From contig JAEHOE010000019.1 of assembly GCA_016858145.1 (NCBI GenBank), positions 806,001 to 870,000 of the forward strand: 64,000 nucleotides of DNA, written 5' to 3'. The notes under the pieces were generated by a model. That model was not told the DNA's origin. It worked only from the letters and a program-made list of their open reading frames with translations, and searched no databases. Shown here one piece after another: positions 43,920 to 55,885 of this stretch (its first letter is position 1; each line of letters begins with the position of its first letter). The position numbers and the translations under genes were made by a program. Source of the DNA: Edaphochlamys debaryana. Lineage: Eukaryota; Chlorophyta; Chlorophyceae; Chlamydomonadales.

Positions 43920-46616
43920 TCAGATCCTGCCCGTGACCGCCACGTCGGGCTGGCGGTTGCGCCACAACCGCCAATCGGTGAAGTTGTCCCCCTGCAGTCA
44001 GAGCGGTGACTCAGAAGACATGGCAACTGAGAGACCAGGATTGCTGCAAGTCCCTAGCTTGCTAAACAACCAGTGCCCGTGCTGGCCCTGGACCGAACGA
44101 GATCTGGGGGTGGCACCACCGCGTACCGTAACGCGCCACCCACCTGGAACAGGCCGGCCGTGCAGTCCGCGGCGGCGCTGCCCCAGCGCCCCTCCCGGTC
44201 CGCCGCCGCCAGTGGCGCCTGCAGCTGCGGCGCCAGGTTGTCCAGGTGCTTGGCCTGCGGGCGGGAGCGCACGGTGGGAGCGCGCGGCGGGAGCGCGCGA
44301 CGAGAGTTGGAGATAGGCACGGAACGCACGCTGAGGTTATAGGTGAAAGCTTGGAGCGGTCGGGATGGGGGGCGAGCAAAGCACCAGAGGGGGTGCCACG
44401 GGTGTAGGTATGGCTGCGTACAAGCTTGAGTCGTGCAACCCACTTACTACGGTGCCGGCTCCGCAGCGCATGAAGGGGTGGCGGAAGCCCTCGTGGTTGC
44501 GCAGCGGCACGCGGCCCTGTGCGGCCATGCCAACGCACACGTGTTAGCCGGCTGCAAACATGGCGTATCCCAGCCACCCTGGAGCGTGAGGCGTCGCCCC
44601 CCTTTCGCCGTCTACTTAAGAGGCGGTGTCCCGTGGCGCGCAAGGACCGCTTGGTCTCGAGAGCGTCGGGCATGAGTGGGACACGGGCACGTGGCAGCCC
44701 CCCCCTCCCCCCGCGCCGCACCTGCAGCAGCGCCCCCATGGTCACGTCCTCCCAGGGCAGCCGCCCCCACCAGGGCGGGGCGGAGGTTGGGTGGACGTTG
44801 AAGCGCACGGCCGCCTCTAGCCGTGGGAGAGAAGGACCAAGGGGGCGGACAGAGGCGTTTAGGGACCAAGGGGGCGGACAGAGGCGGACGTGAGGAATAA
44901 GGGTGTATGCCCTTGTGGCCATTGCTCAATGCATGGGTACCGCAATACCTGATCTTACCCAGGGCCACCTCTGCCACGTCACGCGACATGACGTAAGCCC
45001 AGCCCACGGGGTACGGCACCCCGACCGGCGCTTCGTGGTCTGACAGCTCCGCGGGCGACAGGTACCACCTGGTGGGTGAACGGCACGCAGCAGGCAACGG
45101 TCACACCACCGCACCAGATTGCCCTGCAGGGCCCAGGTCCACGCACGACTGCCCAATCTGTCTGGAGCCCTGCGCTCCCGCAAGCGCAAGCTCACTTGGA
45201 GGCCGGGTCACGGACGGGGCGGAAGCCGTTATCAGCGTGCGAGAAAGAGCCGGACACGCCCCCGACGAAGAGGCTGTCTTCACCGCCCAAGTCTGCCGCA
45301 GCTGGTGTCATACTCCACGCCGCCAGTACGACGTCGTACAGCAGTGCGTGCGGCCGGAGGAACACGTCATCATCCACTTTGGCCACGTGCGTGTACCGCT
45401 GGGGGCTGGGGGAGGAGCACACCAAAGAAGGCCAGGACCTCGGACCATGGAGCGCAGCACGCAAGCCATGCTCCAACCCACGGCCGCAACCAGTGACCAT
45501 ACCCCGAGCCCCATGTCCTCAGCCTCACCTGCTCAACGCCAGCTGCAGCATCCGCAGCGTCTTGCTGGGCAGGTTGCGGTACGTGTCATGGCCCGGCACG
45601 AAGACCAGATCGCCGTGCGCCCCCGCCTCGGCCGCCAGCAGCGCCTCCGCCTCCGCGGCCCGCTCCGGCGGGGGCTGGGCCAGCACGAACGCCAGGTGCA
45701 TGCAGGCGGCCAGGGCGGAGCGCAGCGTGCCGCCCCACCCGGCGCGGATGGAGGCGCGTTTGGCGGCCGACTGCGGGAGGTGGGCGGATGCGGATTGAGG
45801 GCAGGGAGTGGGACTGGGTGGCGGGCCGTCGTCGGGACGCCTGATGAGGCAAGTGAGACAGGGCGCTAAGGCTGAGGCAAGCGCAGGCTGCCAAACCACG
45901 GTGACACAGCAGCACTTCACACACACCTCTGCGTCACAGCACCGGGATATGACAGCCACCAACACGCGCACGCGCCCCGAAAGGCCCTCCACTTCCGAGG
46001 GGCAGCCAGCTCGGGATGCTGTCGGTGCTCCAGATGCTGTCTCGGGCGCCTCAGCACGGGTCAGCCAGCGCAGGGGCGGCTTCGGCACAGCCAGCGGCGT
46101 GTGGTGCCAGAGGCTGAGGTTGAGGGCGGATTGGAGCGGCACTGGCGGAGCGGAGAGGTCGGCCATCTGAACGAGGACTGTGTCCCCCGTCCCTCCAGCC
46201 GCCTCGGGCGCTGCCGCGTTGCTCTCAGCAGCCTCATGCCACGACCTGTGGCCCCCAACGGCGAGACTGCGGGGGCTGACGGCGCCAACGGATCCCAAAG
46301 CCCCTTGCCCGGGCTGCTCCGCTCGCCGCACGATTCGGTGACTGGGAACACGTCGGCCAGCGGTAGCGGCCTCGTTGCGTGGCGGCACCAGCGGAGCCGA
46401 TTCCTGGTCCATGCTGCCGGCCGCCGCTGCCGTTGCGGCCGGCAGCGGCCGGTCGCCTGGCAGGCCGCCGCTGAGGAGCAGCAGCGCCGCCAGCAGCAGC
46501 GGCACCGCCGCCGCGGCAGCCGCCGCCAGCAGAAGCCAGGGAGCTGCAGCTCTGAGCAACGCCCTTGGAAAGATCAGGCCCCAGCCGCCACGCCTGCCGC
46601 CATGCGCCGAGCCCAT
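43920..46616 (-). CDS. GT31-family beta-1,3-glycosyltransferase (type II Golgi)
   Basis: 532-aa predicted Golgi galactosyltransferase. Exons: 45927-46616, 45529-45770, 45196-45405, 44959-45068, 44722-44816, 44448-44516, 44144-44254, 43920-43991. The start gives a short Arg-rich cytoplasmic tail (MGSAHGGRRGGWG) then one long hydrophobic helix (LLLAAAAAAAVPLLLAALLL), the type II anchor; an Ala/Pro stem of about 170 residues follows. GT31 blocks: RVRVLVAVISR, KRASIRAGWGGTLR, VPGHDTYRNLPSKTL, the metal motif AKVDDDVFLR, VGWAYVMSRDVAEVAL and GRLPWEDVTMGALL. In plants this family adds beta-1,3-galactose to arabinogalactan proteins or N-glycans; the acceptor here cannot be told. The end exon GDNFTDWRLWRNRQPD is in frame but not a known block. 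Donor at 44959 (gtaaga) preferred over one at 44949. Confidence 0.88.
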
Positions 46617-48063
46617 CCGGCGGCGGGCCCTGCCAGCCGAGTGAGGGGTGCCGGCCGGGCCTCCGGCCGTTGCTGCTGCGGTGGGGATGTGGACGGCCGT
46701 CTGTACCGTCCTGGCCAAGCTGGTACCGCTGTAGCTGCTGGCAGCCCTGTTAGCAAGCGCCGCGGTGGCCCCGGCCGGGGCGGCGGCGCTGGTGGCGGCG
46801 GCCGAGTTGGCGAGCGCGGCGGTGTTTGGCCACGCTGCGGGCGCTGGCTCCACGCGGAGGGTGGCTGTGGAGGAGGGGAGTATCGTGGCGCTGAGGACTG
46901 CGCCCCCTCCGCCGCCAGTGACCGTCACAGTCAAGCAGCCTGTGCCGCTGCCGCCGCCGCCGCCTCCCGCTCCGCTGCCGCTGCCGCCGCCGCCCTCACG
47001 GTCGCCAGTGCACGCGGCCTCCCGAAAGCCGCTGAAGCCACAGCGAGCATTTGTCCTAGCGCCGTGAGGGAGGCCGGAGCGCAGGGAGGCGTCCGTGCAT
47101 CCCGTCACCATGCGCTTCTTGGAGAACCCAGTCCCGCCTCGTCGCCAACAAGTTAGGCGTCAATAGACTCCGGTGCGCCGGTGTGGGGAGGCGCTTTGGG
47201 GGCCGTGTTTCGCTGGGGCCAGACGCGGAGGGCTGGAGGCACGCGGTGCGTTACTCCTGCTGAAGCGGAGATAGAGTGCCGAGCTGTTGACTGAGAGTAA
47301 CAGCGATTTGGTGTGCTGCCCTGGGGGCGTGTACGCGTTTGCGCCAGCCCGGGGGCGGCGGGCTGGGGTGAAGAGCGCAGCCCCGCCGCGGCGGCTGGCC
47401 CCATGCGCGCCAAATACGCGCCACCTCGGACGCCGCGCGCCCAACTTAGCCCACGCAGGCTTCCTCGTGTAGATCGGCCGCGCTTTGTGTCTGCACTGTG
47501 CAGCTCCCGGGTGTGGCTCCGGGGTGGACATGCTTGCTCGCGATGGTGTCGGGACTGCGAAAAGGCATCGCCAGTTCCTTGTGGGTTTTTGCGCGTGTTT
47601 GTGCATGGTCTGATGTTTCCGATGCTGGGTGGGGCCGGCTGTGCCAGTTCGACCCTCGGCCTTGCGTCCATGCCGCCCGCTCACATGTGATGCGCCAGGC
47701 CACAGCCAGCCGACACTCCAGGCCTGAAGCACGGCTGCACTGTAACACTTCCGTAGCCTCGCTGGCGTGAGACCGTAAACTTCACAGCTCGCTAGGGTCG
47801 ACTCTTTCTCGCGCACTTGCAGTTTGCGCAGAGGCAGAATGCACCTCTAGGTCTCCGGACAACCCTCATAGCCGCATAATTGAGCCCTGTAAGCTCATGG
47901 ACACCGCTGTACACGCACGCGCAGCCACGCTGCGATGGCCTTGCGGCCTGCGCCAGCCGGCGCGGAGACTGCCTGGATGGCGGCTAGCATCAGATAGCGC
48001 CCTACATGCTGGGCGACCAGGTGCGCGGGGCTACCGGTTTGGGTGCTGAGCGCTCTCGTGCAA
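46617..48063. promoter_or_regulatory. Divergent promoter region, GT31 / chloroplast sulfate permease
   Basis: 1447 bp between the two start codons. Minus-strand reading frame stays open above 46616 to 47111 (Ala/Gly-rich, starting from GTG), so a longer GT31 N terminus is possible but would bury the signal anchor. The rest is non-coding with no element I can name. Sulfur-responsive control of the permease is known in Chlamydomonas but no site is visible. Confidence 0.35.
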
Positions 48064-49634
48064 ATGCAGTCGCGGCATTCACAGCTCGGTCGGTCTTGCA
48101 GGGCTGGGTCGCTATCAGCGACAAGGGTTACGCGTGGAGGCATCTTCTGCGGCGGCAGCCGCGTTCGACCCTCCTCCAGGTGGATACTCGGGCTTGTAGC
48201 TCGGGGTAGAGGGGAACCCTCGCCTCGGGTGCTGCGGGAGTGGCGGAACCCCATCCAGGGCTCACGTTTCCCCTCTTCAACCCTCTGACACAATCTTGCA
48301 CCTCGTTAATCCTTACACTTCGTATGCACAGGTGGCTTGCCGCTACAGGGGGGGAGCTCAGCGGTTAGGGCGTCAGCGGCGCGGGTGGAGGCTGAGGTGG
48401 AGGCCGTGGCCCTGGCCGCCGCCGCGGCCGCGGATGCCTCGCCGTCCGCTTCCGGTTCCTTCGACTCAGCCTTCCCGGCAAGGCCCCGGAACCTGAACGG
48501 GAATGCGGACTCGGACCAGGACGGGGAAGGGCACGACGCCCAGGACACCCCGCTCACGCCGGCCCCTGCGCCCGTGGACGTGGGGTCCTTCCGCAACGCG
48601 GCCGGCTTCAAGCTGCCCAACCTCTCGGCCCCCATCACGTGGACCCTGATGCTGTCGTACATGGCTTTCATGCTCATCATGCCGATCACGGCCTTGCTCC
48701 AGAAGGCCTCGGCCATCCCCCTCAACGTCTTCATCGCCCGCGCCACCGAGCCCGTGGCGCTCCACGCCTACTACGTCACCTTCTCCTGCTCCCTCCTCGC
48801 CGCCGCCATAAACTGCGTGTTCGGTTTCCTGCTGGCCTGGGTGCTGGTGCGGTACAAGTTCCCCGGGAAGAAGCTGCTCGACGCGGCGGTGGACCTGCCC
48901 TTCGCGCTGCCCACCTCCGTGGCGGGCCTGACCCTGGCCACGGTGTACGGAGACGAGTTCTTCATCGGGCAGTTCCTAATCTCCAAGGGCGTGCAGGTGG
49001 GGCAGCCGTGCACGACGGGCTGAACAGCAAGTCAGCAGGGTCCGGCCGTGTTCGGGAAGGGTTGGACCGTTGGGGGCATGGTCAGCAAGGTGCAGGCGGC
49101 GTGCTCGGGGTCCTCGCCCTGACGCGGCCCCGCAGCTCCTCCTCCTTCCTTGCCCTCTCCCTTGCCCTCACCCTCGCCCTTGACCTTCACCCTTGCCCGC
49201 CGCCCCCGCCCGCGCAGGTGGTCTTCACGCGGCTGGGCGTGGTGATTGCCATGATCTTCGTGTCCTTTCCCTTCGTGGTGCGCACCATGCAGCCAGTGAT
49301 GCAGGAGATCCAGCGCGAGATGGAGGAGGCGGCCTGGTCGCTGGGCGCATCACAGTGGCGCACCTTCACCGACGTAGTGCTGCCGCCGCTGCTGCCGGCG
49401 CTGCTCACGGGCACCGCGCTCGCGTTCTCGCGCGCGCTCGGCGAGTTCGGGTCGATCGTGATTGTGTCGTCCAACTTTGCGTTCAAGGACCTCATCGCGC
49501 CCGTCCTCATCTTCCAGTGCCTGGAGCAATACGACTACGTCGGCGCGACCGTGATCGGAACCGTGCTGCTGCTCATCTCGCTGTGCATGATGTTGGCGGT
49601 CAACAAGCTGCAGTCCATGCGGAAGGGCGGCTAA
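48064..49634 (+). CDS. SULP1: Chloroplast sulfate ABC transporter permease, CysT type
   Basis: Nuclear-encoded inner-envelope permease that imports sulfate into the chloroplast together with a second permease, an ATPase and a binding protein. Exons: 48064-48205, 48332-48996, 49218-49634; 407 aa, close to the Chlamydomonas SulP length. Exon 1 supplies a transit peptide ([20 protein letters not shown]) and joins exon 2 in phase 1. The mature part begins near [20 protein letters not shown] and has about six or seven membrane helices. CysT hallmarks: [20 protein letters not shown] and the cytoplasmic EAA loop [15 protein letters not shown] followed by [10 protein letters not shown]. In some green algae this gene remains in plastid DNA; here introns and transit peptide show nuclear residence. 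Start chosen at the first ATG giving the transit peptide. Confidence 0.93.
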
Positions 49635-50973
49635 GGCGGAGGAGCAGCGGGGGAGGAGGCCGAGGAGGAATAGGTGGCGCTGTGGTCAGGCTCCGCTGGG
49701 GGAACAGGCGGGAGTGGAAGGGGTTCAGCTGCGGAGTTGAGGGTTCTGGGCCTGTATGTACCGGCGGCCCCGGAGCTGTAGGGAGGACGGGCAGGACGGG
49801 GGCTGACGATGGACGAGCTTTGGCGGTGCAACGCTGGTAGATAGGGGCTATGGGATAACGACTAGCGTAGGCACCGTCGGGGGCACCGCCAGGAGCATCG
49901 CCGGGAGGCGGACGTGGCGCTGTGTTTGTTGCAAACTGCCCGCCTGGGTGCTTAGGGTATTACTGCCAGAGGCCAGGGGCTGACCGCATGAGGAGGTGCG
50001 AGCGAGGTCTGCGGCGGGCTGGCAGCGAGTAGCGAAGAGTTTCTTTGTGCGTGTGTGTGCGCGTGCTTTGCTGGTGTATATGTGTACTGTGCAGGACATG
50101 TGGCGTGCTCGCGCTGCCGACAGCGCTTCGGCGACATGGGATGGCGGGCACAGCTCCCTCCCGGCACTGAACGCTTGGGCGACATACCGTAGGGTCTTGC
50201 AGCCGCCCCGAGGACTTGAGCAGGGTGTTGCCTGGTGGTGCTGCGTCTTGTGCGCACCGCAGCGGGGCTGCAGGTGCTTTAGCAGGTGACGGCGTGCGTT
50301 TGACGACAAGAGCTTGAACTTGGTGATGCGGCGAGGTGGTGGCCTGGCCGGGGCTGTGAAGGTGGCGTTCCTGCCTTCGTGTCTCTGGGCTGGAAGGACA
50401 GCTCGAGTTGTCCCTGGAGTTCTCCAAAGTTCACTACAGGCCTCTACCTCAGGTTGCACACTCGTTCTTGCCTCCAGCGACACACGCCCAGGCTTACAGC
50501 CTTGGACTCAGCCGTCACCGTGTCGGGCACAGTGGCAGCCCGCCCTCGACCGCTGTTCATGACCAGGACCAGGTCCCGAGTCCCGCACCAACCGGCTGCA
50601 ACAGCGCGCAAGTCGCATTCCTCCTCCCGCCGCCTGCCCGCGTCGGCATCCCACGCTCCAAACACGCGTGCCTCCAACAGGGAGCCAGCACCTACGTGCT
50701 TATGCGCTACCTGCGCATGTGAAGCGCCTCCGCTGGGCCCACTCCCTCCTTCAACGCTATAGCCTGCTCCGCTCCTCCATGGCCGCACACGGAGCTCCAT
50801 GGCCGCACACGGAGCAGGCACCCGCGCAGCCTTGGCGCAACTCCTTGCGACTCGCCTACCCGGGCGGCACCGCAGCCCGCCTGCACGGGTGGCAACACCA
50901 CAACGCAGCCGTGCTCCCACCCCGGTCCCCATCCGCCGACCCTCCGTGCCACGCCCAACTCCCGACAGCCTCC
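49635..50973. other. Convergent 3' region, sulfate permease / WBP11
   Basis: Contains both 3' UTRs. A minus-strand TGTAA (TTACA at 50494-50498) fits the WBP11 transcript, giving a 3' UTR of about 490 nt. No clear TGTAA for the permease was seen. A perfect tandem of CTCCATGGCCGCACACGGAG occurs near 50776-50814. No gene is apparent. Confidence 0.35.
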
Positions 50974-53193
50974 TCAATCAAATGCCCCCAGGTCCGCCAC
51001 CGTGGACAGGAACTCTAGGTACTTCTGGTCCGTGGAGGCGGGCGTGGCCTCCGCCTTGGCGCTGCCCACCGCCCCCGCCCCCGCCTTGGGCGCCAGGCCG
51101 AAGCCCGCGTCCGCCTTGAGCCCCGTCAGCGGCGGCCGCTTGGGCTTGGGCGCCGCGTCCTCCCGCCGCACGCGGAGCGCCGCAGGCACCTGGGGGCGGG
51201 GTGTGGGGAGGTTCGAGTAAGGTTGCGAACACGCGCTGACGCGGACACGTGAGGGGAGTGGAAGATGTGCGCTTGGCCCCGGGTCAGGATTCTGCTAGGA
51301 GTTCAAGCTACCGGTCCCCTCGCTGGATGCGCGCTGTGGACCCTCGGCCTCCTCATCAGCTGGCCATCCACACACCTCCGACCTGCCCCGCGCCGCCCCT
51401 CCCCACCCCATCCCATTCCTACCATGGATAGTAGCTGCTTGTCCTGCTGTGCGGGCACGCGCTTGGCCACTGTGGAGGCGCCCGTGATGGTAGCCGCGGC
51501 CGCCGCAGCCGCAGCGGCGGCAGGCGGCTTGGCGGGCACCGGCGGCGCGGACAGCACGGGGGCCGCCGCGTACTGCGCATGCGGGTTGCCTGCGGGCAGG
51601 AGTGCGCAATGAAGTGACATTTGTGATCCTCCGAGCTCCGAGGAGTGCACGACAGGCTGGTGGCTGCCAAGCGGGAAGCAGCCCTCTAACCAGCACCTGA
51701 GCGCCCTACTCTAAGTACCGAACCCAGCAGTGGAGTCCACCGCACAGAGGTCTGGCCAAACAACCTGTGACGCCCCCGGCTTACCCATGTGCATGGGGTG
51801 GGGCATGGCGTGGTGGTAGCCCGGGTGCATGTGCATGCCGGGCGGTAGCCCCGGGGGCGGCGGCAGCGGTGGAGGCATGGAGGGCGGCGGCAGGGGTGGT
51901 GGCATGCCCGGCGGCGGCCCCGGCGGCGGTGGAAGCGGCATGCTGGGAGGGCCTGGGGGACGTGCGGCCGCTGCGGGTGCCGAGCCCGGCCCAGCGCCTG
52001 CCTGCGGCTCCTCCTCCGTGCCTGTGGGGTTCGCGGTTCAAGGGTTGGGAACAGAGGGAGTGGGTGTGTGGGCGCATACAAAGTGCGGTAGAGCGGGCGG
52101 AGCTTCCTTGCCCTGCCTTCATAGGGCGTAGGGTCGCAGGACTACCCCTGGGCTTGACTCTGACCGCCGGGTCGTCCCGGCCCGGGATGAGACCCTGCGT
52201 TTTGCAGACTCCTGTCCCAAGCCAAACTTCACAAGTGCACGACCCTCCTCACCTGGTGCGGGGGCCTCCTTCATGGCCGCTGCTGCTGCTGCCGCCGCCG
52301 CCGCGGCTTGCTGAGCAGCCAGTACCGGCGGCGGCGGCATGGGTGGCGGCGCCAGCCTGCCGCCGGGTAGCACCGGCGCCGCCGACATAGACCCCGGCGG
52401 CGGCTTGTAACCCGGCGGTGGGTGGTCGGGTGGCGGCAGCACCGGCGGCGGCGGCTCATCCGGTGGCGGCAGGACTTGGTGCGGCGCCGCGCCGGGCGCT
52501 GGCCCTGACGGCAGCGACGGAGCGCCCGGCGGCGGCGGCATGGTGGGCCGGGGCCCGGCGGGCAGCGGCGGGGCCTTTGGTACGGGGATGGCCGGACCCG
52601 AGGCGGGTTTGGGGATGTTGGGAACCACGCCCTTGCCCGGGGGCGGGGCGCCCGTGGGGTTGAGCGTGGGGTGGTAGTAGGGCGAGTCCTGCGGCCGGAC
52701 CGCCACCGGCCCCGCTGCTGCTCCTGGAAGCGCCACCTGCGGCCCTCCTGTCTTAGCCTTTAGCTCCTCCTCCTGTCATGGGGGGTCGCGGGTGAAATTG
52801 GAGAAGTAACACGGGGGGAAAGAGAGGTTGAGGGAAGGGGCCCCCGTCACCGCGCCCCCGTTCCCCCGGCCGCAGTCCGGGCCCGGACAGCCCCTCCTCG
52901 CGCCGCTCTTGCACTCCCGCGACCATGCGCACCTTTTGCCGCTTGATGGCCTGGTCATAGGCCTCCTGCAGGGCCTTCTTCTTCAGCTTCAGAGTTTTCG
53001 GCAACACGCCGTTCTCCTCCATGTCGATCAGCTCCTGCAGCTCCTTCTTTAGCGACGAGGGGTCTGATCGCATCTTTGCGCCCTCGCGAATGAACTTGCG
53101 CTCCATCTTGTTGCGCTGCACCTCTTTCTTGCGCTGCTCCTTGCGGAACGAGTCCGCAGGATTCATCACACGTCCTCCCTTGGTCTTCACCAT
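50974..53193 (-). CDS. WBP11 / ELF5-type splicing factor
   Basis: Homolog of WW-domain-binding protein 11 (plant EARLY FLOWERING 5), a nuclear proline-rich protein linked to pre-mRNA splicing. Exons: 52933-53193, 52253-52772, 51785-52021, 51423-51589, 50974-51189; 466 aa. The N-terminal Wbp11 domain is clear: MVKTKGGRVMNPADSFRKEQ, RKKEVQRNKMERKFIREG, then a Lys/Glu coiled coil (KELQELIDMEENGVLPK, LKLKKKALQEAYDQAIKRQK). The middle is a long series of PPPP, PPPG and PGMPPP motifs, ligands for WW domains, with an Ala run. The C terminus TDQKYLEFLSTVADLGAFD resembles the short conserved tail of plant ELF5 proteins. An in-frame ATG upstream at about 53214 is less likely, because the family starts directly with the MxxTKGG motif. 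Divergent from the CPBP protease. Confidence 0.9.
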
Positions 53194-53602
53194 CCTTCCT
53201 AGCTCGTATGGCAAGGCGGGGCACCGCCGGGTAGTCTACACTAGCGGGACTCGTGTCTCGGCGGGGAGGCCGGGCTACAACCCAGCCCCCCTTGGCTCCT
53301 AGTGCGGCAGTTTGCTAATGGACTGCTGGGCGTGAGGGCTATGCGGGTAGCAATGCTGGGCACTGGTGAACCGGTCCTCGCAGCTGTTTGGTGAACCAGT
53401 TATGGCTTGTCGTAAATGTCTGCTCTTATTAGCTGTGGTGACATGTGCGGAGGTCGAGGGGGTCATGGGCAGCGAGCGCGACTTGCATCGGGTCTGGGCA
53501 GCGACGTCGCGTTCATCGCCGCGCTGTCACAAACAGGCAGCACAGTCGAACTCCTTGACCGCCGTCGCAAGCATAGCCGCACGCCGCTAGGGCTGAGGCG
53601 CC
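53194..53602. promoter_or_regulatory. Bidirectional promoter region, WBP11 / CPBP protease
   Basis: 409 bp separate the divergent start codons, so both promoters lie here. No core element can be named with confidence. Confidence 0.45.
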
Positions 53603-55493
53603 ATGGCGCTCGCAACCGAGCCCCCTCGCGGCATGGCCTTCCGGCGAGTGGCAACACCGGCTCCCCGCCCAGCGCTGAATACCCTACTTGGGCGACGTCG
53701 GGCGTCAAGTCGATCCGCGACTGCATCCGGCGACGGCGGTCGAGAGCGCGAGTGCCCGCTCTTCCGTCGCGGGAGCCCAGCGCAGGCGACGGGCCCCAGC
53801 GACTCCGCCCAGGCCTCCTCCCCTGTTCGCGATGCAGCTACCTCAACAGCCACAGGCGCTTCAGCCGAAGTGGCACCTGTACCGGCACCGCCACCGCTGC
53901 TGACACCGTCTGTCCTTGCCGCTGAGCTTGTGGGAGGGAGCTTGCTCTCCAGCGCACGGCTCGCATTCCCAGCCATCCCCTGGGGCCCATCTCAGCTCGT
54001 CAGGGTAAGCACTAGCTTCCCCCCGCTAGCTGGCTTCGCTCGCTCCTTTCATTGCATGCCTGCCTCCAACCAGCTCCCGGAAGGAGGCCCTCAGCTGCCT
54101 CCCTGATAACACACGCCTTGCCTGCGCGCAGGTCATTGGATGGAGCGGTGCTTTGGGGGTTGTCGCGGCGGTGTCAGTAACGCAAACGCCCCAGGTACGG
54201 TACTAAAGGAGCGGTGATGAGGCTGCAGCGTGCGGCCCGGAGCGCCCCGGTACCCCCCGGGTTAGTCCAGAGGCTCTTGCCCCCCCCCCTACCCCTGCCC
54301 CGCCGGCCGACGGCCCTGCTCAGGCGTCTGCCCTCGCGGCAGATGAGGTCCTTGGAGCGGCTGTACGGCACATGGGTCTGGAGGTGCTATGCGCCTGCCT
54401 GGCTGCTGCGGTGCTGTTCATGGGGCTACGGCAGAGCAAGCCCATGTGAGAGGGAGAGCATCAGGCAGGCAGCTTAAAGGGCATGGCTAAGGGGCACGGG
54501 CCGCCGGGGGCAGCAGGACGCCCGAGAAACGCGGCCGGTCCTGAAGGGGTGTGAGCTCATGCCGTATCTGCCCGCAGTGAGGCATGCGCCTCATCTCACG
54601 CGCCGCAGGGCCGCGGGGCACTTCCGGTACAGCCTGGACCCGGGCGTGGCGGCGTCAGTTGCCGTACTGGCGTTAGTCATGTACCCCTTGGCCGACCCCC
54701 TCCTGTACAATGCCGAGCTGGCGGCGGAGCAGGTGGGGCGGACGGGGGCCGCGCCATGCACCTCTTCCGCCGTACCTACCTGGCGCTGCGTGCAGTCCGC
54801 AGCTTCCCATCCACCAGGCTAGGTCCGCAAGCCGTGGCTGGTGGCGGGTCCAGGTTTGAGCCCGCCGCGTGAGGCATGCCTGACCATTCGCCCTCCTCCC
54901 ACGTCCCACTTCAGGCGCTGTCTCTGCAGCTGCCCGACCCCGGGGCGCTGCTCGTGGCGCAGCTGCGGTCCTGTCAGGAGGGGGGGCAGGGGGGCGCCCT
55001 GGCGCTGCACGCCGCGGCCTCGGTGCTGGTGGGGCCGCTGTGGGAGGAGGTGCGCGGGGCGGACCGGGTGGGCGTGGCAAGTGCACCCTAACCAACGCGC
55101 CTCCTCCTAAACCCACAAACAGCTTGTCAGCAGCTTCCAACGTGACGCCACTGTAGCTCACCCTGAGCTACACCGTCCCTCAGCCACACGCCAAGCGCTG
55201 CGCCCTATCGTTCATCTTGTTCCACCCATCCGCAGACCTTCTGGCGGGGCTTCTTCCTGGCCTCGCTCACGCGCGTCCTGCCGCTGCCCGCCTGCGTGGC
55301 GGCCTCGTCGCTGGGCTTCGCTGCGCTGCACGCGGGCCCCGGCTGCCTGCTGCCCATCGCCCTGCTGTCGGCGGCATGCGACTGCCTCTACCTCCGCACC
55401 GCCTCGCTGGCGGCGCCGCTGCTGTTCCATGCGGGCTGGAACGCGTACCAGCTGGCGGCGATCCTGTGGCTGGGGCAGGACGCGTTCGTGTGA
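53603..55493 (+). CDS. CPBP (CAAX/Abi-type) intramembrane metalloprotease, plastid-targeted
   Basis: 361-aa predicted membrane protease. Exons: 53603-54004, 54132-54176, 54324-54445, 54609-54732, 54915-55049, 55236-55493. The first about 60 residues are Arg/Ala/Ser/Pro-rich with few acidic residues (MALATEPPRGMAFRRVATPA), consistent with a chloroplast transit peptide. Hydrophobic segments follow (VLCACLAAAVLFMGL, AASVAVLALVMYPLADPLLY). All catalytic signatures of the Rce1/CPBP family are present: EETFWRG (EExxxR), created exactly at the 55049/55236 splice junction, FAALHAG (FxxxH) and HAGWNAYQ (HxxxN). Plant plastid CPBP proteins such as SCO4/BCM have varied or unproven proteolytic roles, so the substrate is unknown. 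Splice phases all agree; the short 45-nt second exon is the least certain part. Confidence 0.85.
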
Positions 55494-55854
55494 GGGGTTC
55501 GGAGGGGTGTGGCCGTGAGGGGTGTGCATGGGTCGAGGGAGGGGCGATGGGCCGGGAGACAGGGGAGAGGGCCGGGTCGCAGGGCGGGTGCAGTTACTGG
55601 TGCGGGACTGGGGTAGCAGGGGGGGGGATTCCTCTGCGCTTGGAGGGCGGCTGGAGCAGTGTAAAGAGGAGGGTTTGCCATGAGAGCAGGCTCTCGGCTC
55701 GTACGCTCGATGAGTTGTGGCTAGCATGAGTAGCATCTGGCACCTGGCGCTGTAGCGTCTCAATGACGACGAAGCCGACACGGCGCTGGGCTTGTCGCCA
55801 TTGGCTGATACATGCATGCAACCTGAGATCGTGAGATGCAGCAAAGGGAGTCGC

Positions 55855-55868
55855 TGTAAGTGCTGTAA
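55855..55868 (+). terminator. Paired TGTAA poly(A) signals of the CPBP gene
   Basis: Two TGTAA copies nine bases apart (55855-55859 and 55864-55868), about 365 bp after the stop at 55493. The 3' UTR would be 55494 to about 55885. Confidence 0.55.
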
Positions 55869-55885
55869 TGTTGTGGAGTGGCCAG

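Noticed and set aside
44941..44959. Alternative GT31 donor at 44949 (AG/gtattg)
   Set aside because: The donor at 44959 (gtaaga) is closer to consensus and gives the phase needed to join the next exon (AL-EAAVRFNVHP).
48064..49634. Idea that the CysT-type permease is a recent bacterial transfer
   Set aside because: Introns, a plastid transit peptide and the known nuclear SulP gene of green algae explain it as an old endosymbiotic transfer.
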